Positions 14,225 to 17,269 of a stretch of 17,269 nt of DNA are shown in pieces; position 1 is the first letter of the stretch, and each line of letters begins with the position of its first letter. The stretch lies in assembly GCA_007280825.1 (NCBI GenBank), contig QYQI01000103.1, positions 1 through 17,269 on the forward strand, written 5' to 3'. Position numbers and translations under genes: made by a program. The notes under the pieces were generated by a model. The model saw only the letters and a list, made by a program, of their open reading frames with translations, did not search any database and was not told where the DNA came from. This DNA comes from Ignavibacteriales bacterium (GTDB lineage Bacteria; Bacteroidota; Ignavibacteria; Ignavibacteriales; Melioribacteraceae).

Positions 14225-14773
14225 TTGGAATTCGAAAAAACGTTTATTGAAGGATTAATTTTAGTTAAACCCGATGTCTATCCCGATGACCGCGGTTATT
14301 TCTTCGAATCATTTAATAAAAAGAAATTTTCCGGTGGCGGAATCAATTTTTCTTTTGCACAAGATAATATTTCAAAATCAGTTAAAGAAACTGTACGAGG
14401 ATTGCATTATCAGGTTGGAGAATATGCACAAGGTAAATTATGCAGTGTTGTAGTGGGAAAAGTTTTAGATGTTGCGGTTGATATCCGTTTCGGTTCACCG
14501 ACTTTCGGAAAATATTTTGCAGTTGAGTTGAGTGAAGAAAATAAAAATCAACTTTGGATCCCACCCGGATTTGCTCACGGATTTTCTGTCCAATCAGAAA
14601 CTGCAATTTTTAGTTACAAATGCACTGCGTTGTATAATAAAGAAAGTGAACGATCAATTTTATATAACGATTCTGATTTAAAGATTGACTGGAAAGTAAG
14701 AGAACCTATTGTATCTGCAAAAGATTTAAAAGCAAAACGGTTTAAGGATATCGAAAAAGATTTTAAATTTTGA
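14225..14773 (+). CDS. rfbC: dTDP-4-dehydrorhamnose 3,5-epimerase-family protein (RmlC/RfbC)
   Basis: A cupin-fold epimerase of 182 residues that inverts C3 and C5 of a 4-keto-6-deoxy nucleotide sugar; in the classical route this is dTDP-4-dehydro-6-deoxyglucose on the way to dTDP-L-rhamnose. Family motifs: D-R-G-Y-F-F-E-S-F (22-30), R-G-L-H61-Y-Q with the catalytic-type His, Lys71 in A-Q-G-K, V-D-I-R-F-G-S-P-T-F-G, W-I-P-P-G-F-A-H-G-F and the Y137-x3-E region near the active-site Tyr. The start is a TTG with GAGG seven bases upstream; the reading frame continues upstream inside galE but adds nothing family-like. The partners rmlA, rmlB and rmlD are not in the window; instead galE and ugd flank it. 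The rhamnose genes may lie elsewhere, or the enzyme may take another nucleotide sugar. Confidence 0.9.
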   Translation: MEFEKTFIEGLILVKPDVYPDDRGYFFESFNKKKFSGGGINFSFAQDNISKSVKETVRGLHYQVGEYAQGKLCSVVVGKVLDVAVDIRFGSPTFGKYFAVELSEENKNQLWIPPGFAHGFSVQSETAIFSYKCTALYNKESERSILYNDSDLKIDWKVREPIVSAKDLKAKRFKDIEKDFKF

Positions 14774-14787
14774 ATTAAGGAGCTGAG

Positions 14788-16116
14788 ATGAATCTTTCTG
14801 TTATTGGGACCGGTTATGTAGGACTCGTAAGTGGAACATGTTTCGCTGAAATGGGAAATAATGTTATTTGTGTAGATAATAACCAAGATAAACTGAAAAA
14901 ATTGAAGAAAGGGATTGTACCTATTTACGAACCGGGACTGGAAATTTTATTTCACCGTAACATCGAGAAGAAAAGATTAACATTTACAGACGATCTAAAA
15001 AAAGCTGTTCTTGAATCTGAAATTATTATACTTTGTCTTCCTACTCCACAGGGCGAAGACGGTTCTGCTGATTTAAAACATGTATTTGAAGTAGCCAATG
15101 AGATTGGGAAGATATTAAAAGATGCTGCCACAAAGGATTTCAAAATTATAGTTAATAAAAGTACTGTTACAGTTGGAACTTCTAAAGCAGTAACAAAAAT
15201 TATTGAAAAAAATGGTGTAAATAATTTTGAAGTTGTATCTAACCCGGAATTTTTACGCGAAGGATTTGCCGTTGATGATTTTATGAAACCGGATCGAATT
15301 ATTGTAGGCGCAAGCTCTCAAAAAGTCTTTGATCGAATGCGTGCTCTTTATGAACCATTTGTTCGTCAAGGAAATCCGATTTTTGAAATGAATCCCGAAA
15401 GCTCAGAAGTAACTAAGTATGCTGCTAACTCATACTTAGCTATGCGTATAACTTATATGAATGAACTTGCAAATTTTTGTGAAGCAGTTGGAGCGGATGT
15501 TGAAATGGTACGTAAAGGAATGGGTTCGGATACAAGGATAGGAAAAAGATTTTTATTTCCAGGAATCGGTTACGGAGGTTCTTGTTTTCCTAAAGATGTA
15601 AATGCGCTCATCAAAACCAGCGAAGACAATAATTCACCGATCAGACTTCTCAAAGTTGTTGATGAAGCGAACAAACTTCAAAAACTTATTCTTGTAAAGA
15701 AAATCTTAAAACATTTCGATCGAAATATTAAAGAGAAAAAATTTGCTGTTTGGGGATTAGCATTTAAACCTAACTCAGATGATATTCGCGAAGCACCGTC
15801 AATCTATATTATTAAAGAGTTAATTCGACTTGGAGCTAAAGTTTCAGCATACGATCCCGCAGCTATGGAAAACGCAAAATTTTATTTGGATGATATTCTT
15901 GAATACTCGCAAGATCAGTATAGTATGCTAAAAGATGCCGATGCATTGTTAATTTTAACCGAGTGGAATGAGTTTAGGAATCCGGATTTTATTCGCATAA
16001 AAAATGATTTGAAGTCGCCAATCATTTTTGATGGACGGAATGTTTTTGAAATTAAGAAGATGGAAGAATTAGGGTTTACTTATTACAGTATAGGAAGAAA
16101 AACTGTTGGGCAGTAA
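14788..16116 (+). CDS. ugd: UDP-glucose 6-dehydrogenase
   Basis: Oxidises UDP-glucose to UDP-glucuronate using two NAD+ in the cytoplasm, supplying acidic sugars for capsule, exopolysaccharide or LPS. The 442-residue length is normal. The N-terminal Rossmann domain has G-T-G-Y-V-G (7-12) and an acidic D-N-N region for NAD. The central domain has N-P-E-F-L-R-E-G, and the active-site Cys266 is in G-Y-G-G-S-C-F-P-K-D. The C-terminal UDP-binding domain has W-G-L-A-F-K-P-N-S-D-D-I-R-E-A-P. I cannot rule out a different sugar (UDP-GlcNAc or GDP-mannose dehydrogenases share this layout), but the Cys region and the galE neighbour favour UDP-glucose. AAGGAG at 14777-14782 lies 5 bases before the ATG, the best SD in this operon. 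It is the last gene, 14 bases after rfbC. Confidence 0.93.
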   Translation: MNLSVIGTGYVGLVSGTCFAEMGNNVICVDNNQDKLKKLKKGIVPIYEPGLEILFHRNIEKKRLTFTDDLKKAVLESEIIILCLPTPQGEDGSADLKHVFEVANEIGKILKDAATKDFKIIVNKSTVTVGTSKAVTKIIEKNGVNNFEVVSNPEFLREGFAVDDFMKPDRIIVGASSQKVFDRMRALYEPFVRQGNPIFEMNPESSEVTKYAANSYLAMRITYMNELANFCEAVGADVEMVRKGMGSDTRIGKRFLFPGIGYGGSCFPKDVNALIKTSEDNNSPIRLLKVVDEANKLQKLILVKKILKHFDRNIKEKKFAVWGLAFKPNSDDIREAPSIYIIKELIRLGAKVSAYDPAAMENAKFYLDDILEYSQDQYSMLKDADALLILTEWNEFRNPDFIRIKNDLKSPIIFDGRNVFEIKKMEELGFTYYSIGRKTVGQ

Positions 16117-16121
16117 TCATG

Positions 16122-16160
16122 CGATTCTTCGTTCACGCTAAAGCGTGATCTCAGAATGAC
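16122..16160. repeat. REP-like palindromic element between ugd and bshA
   Basis: Read on the minus strand, the element begins GTCATTCTGAGATC, continues into a hairpin, and ends GAACGAAGAATCG. The core TCACGCT (16133-16139) pairs with AGCGTGA (16142-16148). The 'TCATTCTGA...GAAGAATC' frame resembles short repeats that I have met in many copies in related genomes, but I cannot count copies here. It lies between two convergent stop codons and could also act as a terminator. Confidence 0.55.
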
Positions 16161-16162
16161 AA

Positions 16163-17269
16163 TTATGAATTAAGAACTTTCTCGTAGTAATCAACATATT
16201 TTGGAACGATCAAATTTTTATCAAAATTCTTTACTGCACGATCACGTGAATTTTTTGAAAATGATTTATATCTCTTCTCGTTTGTCAACAGTTCAACAGC
16301 ATACTTAGCCATTCTATCAATATCGCCAATCTCAGCAATGTATCCGGTTTCATTATGAATATTGAGTTCCGGTAAACCACCAACGGATGTACTTACAACA
16401 GGAACACCGCACGCCATTGCTTCTAATGCGGATAAACCAAAACTTTCTGATTGCGACGGCATTAAAAATAAATCGGCAGCATTTAATATTTCTGTTAAGC
16501 CATCTTGTTTACCGAGAAAAATAACATCTTTTTGTAAATCGAGTTCTCGTGCAAGCCGTTCGCAGTCCGAACGGTCAGGACCATCACCGACTAATACCAA
16601 TTTAGCAGGAACTTCTTTTTTTACTTTTTCAAGAACTCGAATTGTATCGGCAACTCTTTTTACGAGGCGAAAGTTAGAAGTGTGAACTAAAACCTTTTCA
16701 CCGCATGGTGCAATATGTTTCCTAAACAATTCACTCTCTTTTGGTTTATACTTTTCTATATCAATAAAATTGTAGATCACTTCAATATCTTTTTCAATAT
16801 TATAATTAGTAAGTGTTTTTTCTTTGAGGAATCTGGAAACAGCTGTAACCCCATCGCTTTCTTCAATACTGAATTTTACCAACGGCATAAATGATGGTTC
16901 TAATCCAACTAGAGTTATATCTGTACCGTGAAGAGTTGTGATAAATTTTAAATTCTTTTTTGATCTTCGTAAAACTTGTCTTGCAAGATATGCGCTCACT
17001 GCATGCGGAATTGCATAATGGACATGCATCAAATCTAATTCTTCAAAATCAATCACCTCGAGCATCTTACTTGTTAAAGCCAGGTCATAGAGTGAATGCT
17101 CAAATAAAGGATATGTACTAAGTTCTACTTCATGGAAAAAAACATTTTCAAAAAATTGATTTAATCTATGAGGAATTGCATAACTGATAAAATGTACTTG
17201 ATGCCCAAGTGAAGCTAATGCCAAACCAAGTTCGGTTGCAACAACACCACTGCCGCCGTATGTAGGATA
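16163..17269 (-). CDS. bshA: N-acetyl-alpha-D-glucosaminyl L-malate synthase BshA (start beyond window)
   Basis: First enzyme of bacillithiol synthesis: joins GlcNAc from UDP-GlcNAc to L-malate; cytoplasmic GT4-family glycosyltransferase. The frame is open to the window edge, giving 368 visible residues starting Y-P-T-Y-G-G-S-G-V-V-A-T-E-L-G, the BshA N-terminus. Family proteins have only a handful of residues before that (of the type M-K-I-G-I-x-C), so about 7-8 residues are missing. An internal TTG at 17224 is not the start. The GT4 catalytic region S-E-S-F-G-L-S-A-L-E-A-M-A-C-G-V-P-V-V (the E-x7-E pattern) is intact, as is the H-G-T-D-I-T donor loop. Later pathway genes (bshB, bshC) are not seen. 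It is convergent with ugd, separated by the REP-like hairpin. Confidence 0.93.
   Translation of the reverse strand, partial: YPTYGGSGVVATELGLALASLGHQVHFISYAIPHRLNQFFENVFFHEVELSTYPLFEHSLYDLALTSKMLEVIDFEELDLMHVHYAIPHAVSAYLARQVLRRSKKNLKFITTLHGTDITLVGLEPSFMPLVKFSIEESDGVTAVSRFLKEKTLTNYNIEKDIEVIYNFIDIEKYKPKESELFRKHIAPCGEKVLVHTSNFRLVKRVADTIRVLEKVKKEVPAKLVLVGDGPDRSDCERLARELDLQKDVIFLGKQDGLTEILNAADLFLMPSQSESFGLSALEAMACGVPVVSTSVGGLPELNIHNETGYIAEIGDIDRMAKYAVELLTNEKRYKSFSKNSRDRAVKNFDKNLIVPKYVDYYEKVLNS

Noticed and set aside
16362..16685. Plus-strand open frame of 107 codons within bshA.
   Set aside because: Ser/Thr/Lys-rich translation with no motif, antisense to the conserved glycosyltransferase core.

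Overview
This 17.3 kb window is AT-rich, densely coded chromosomal DNA with no phage, transposase, CRISPR or RNA gene that I can recognise. The gene set fits a member of the Bacteroidota/Ignavibacteriota (FCB) side of the tree: a bacillithiol-type BshA, a DUF6249 membrane protein beside an ECF sigma factor, QueG, a stand-alone PolB-like exonuclease, low GC, and many starts with weak or absent Shine-Dalgarno (SD) sequences. That placement is an inference. Every stretch without a gene is shorter than 300 bases.

Layout. (1) Positions 1-2355, plus strand: the tail of a Rieske-type protein, the epoxyqueuosine reductase queG, and thioredoxin reductase trxB, closed by a clear intrinsic terminator. 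(2) Positions 2387-4034: a small regulatory island. An ECF sigma factor and an overlapping membrane anti-sigma-like protein run rightward, and a DUF6249 membrane protein runs leftward. The 209-base gap between them holds three copies of a bipartite motif, TGTAACCTT-N14-16-GTCTAA-like, which reads as an autoregulated ECF promoter set. (3) Positions 4130-10016: seven tightly overlapping plus-strand genes, era - EamA transporter - acylphosphatase - ispF - DedA - lnt - threonine aldolase. They mix ribosome maturation, isoprenoid and lipoprotein synthesis and membrane transport. (4) Positions 10114-13088: a minus-strand HGSNAT-like membrane acyltransferase, a plus-strand PolB-like 3'-5' exonuclease, a four-helix membrane protein of unknown function, and a minus-strand THEP1-like NTPase. 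The last two converge on a 28-base perfect palindrome that should terminate both. (5) Positions 13242-16116: a nucleotide-sugar operon galE - rmlC-type epimerase - ugd, in which the first two genes appear to start with TTG. (6) Positions 16163-17269, minus strand: bshA, cut at its N-terminus by the window edge, separated from ugd by a short REP-like hairpin.

The most interesting parts are the sigma/anti-sigma/DUF6249 module with its three matching promoter-like sites (the sigma gene perhaps being leaderless), a Rieske domain with Phe in place of a cluster-ligand Cys, a tandem octamer just upstream of queG, and the REP-like element. Most of the remainder is well-known housekeeping. I did not find an unmistakable new defence or mobile system.
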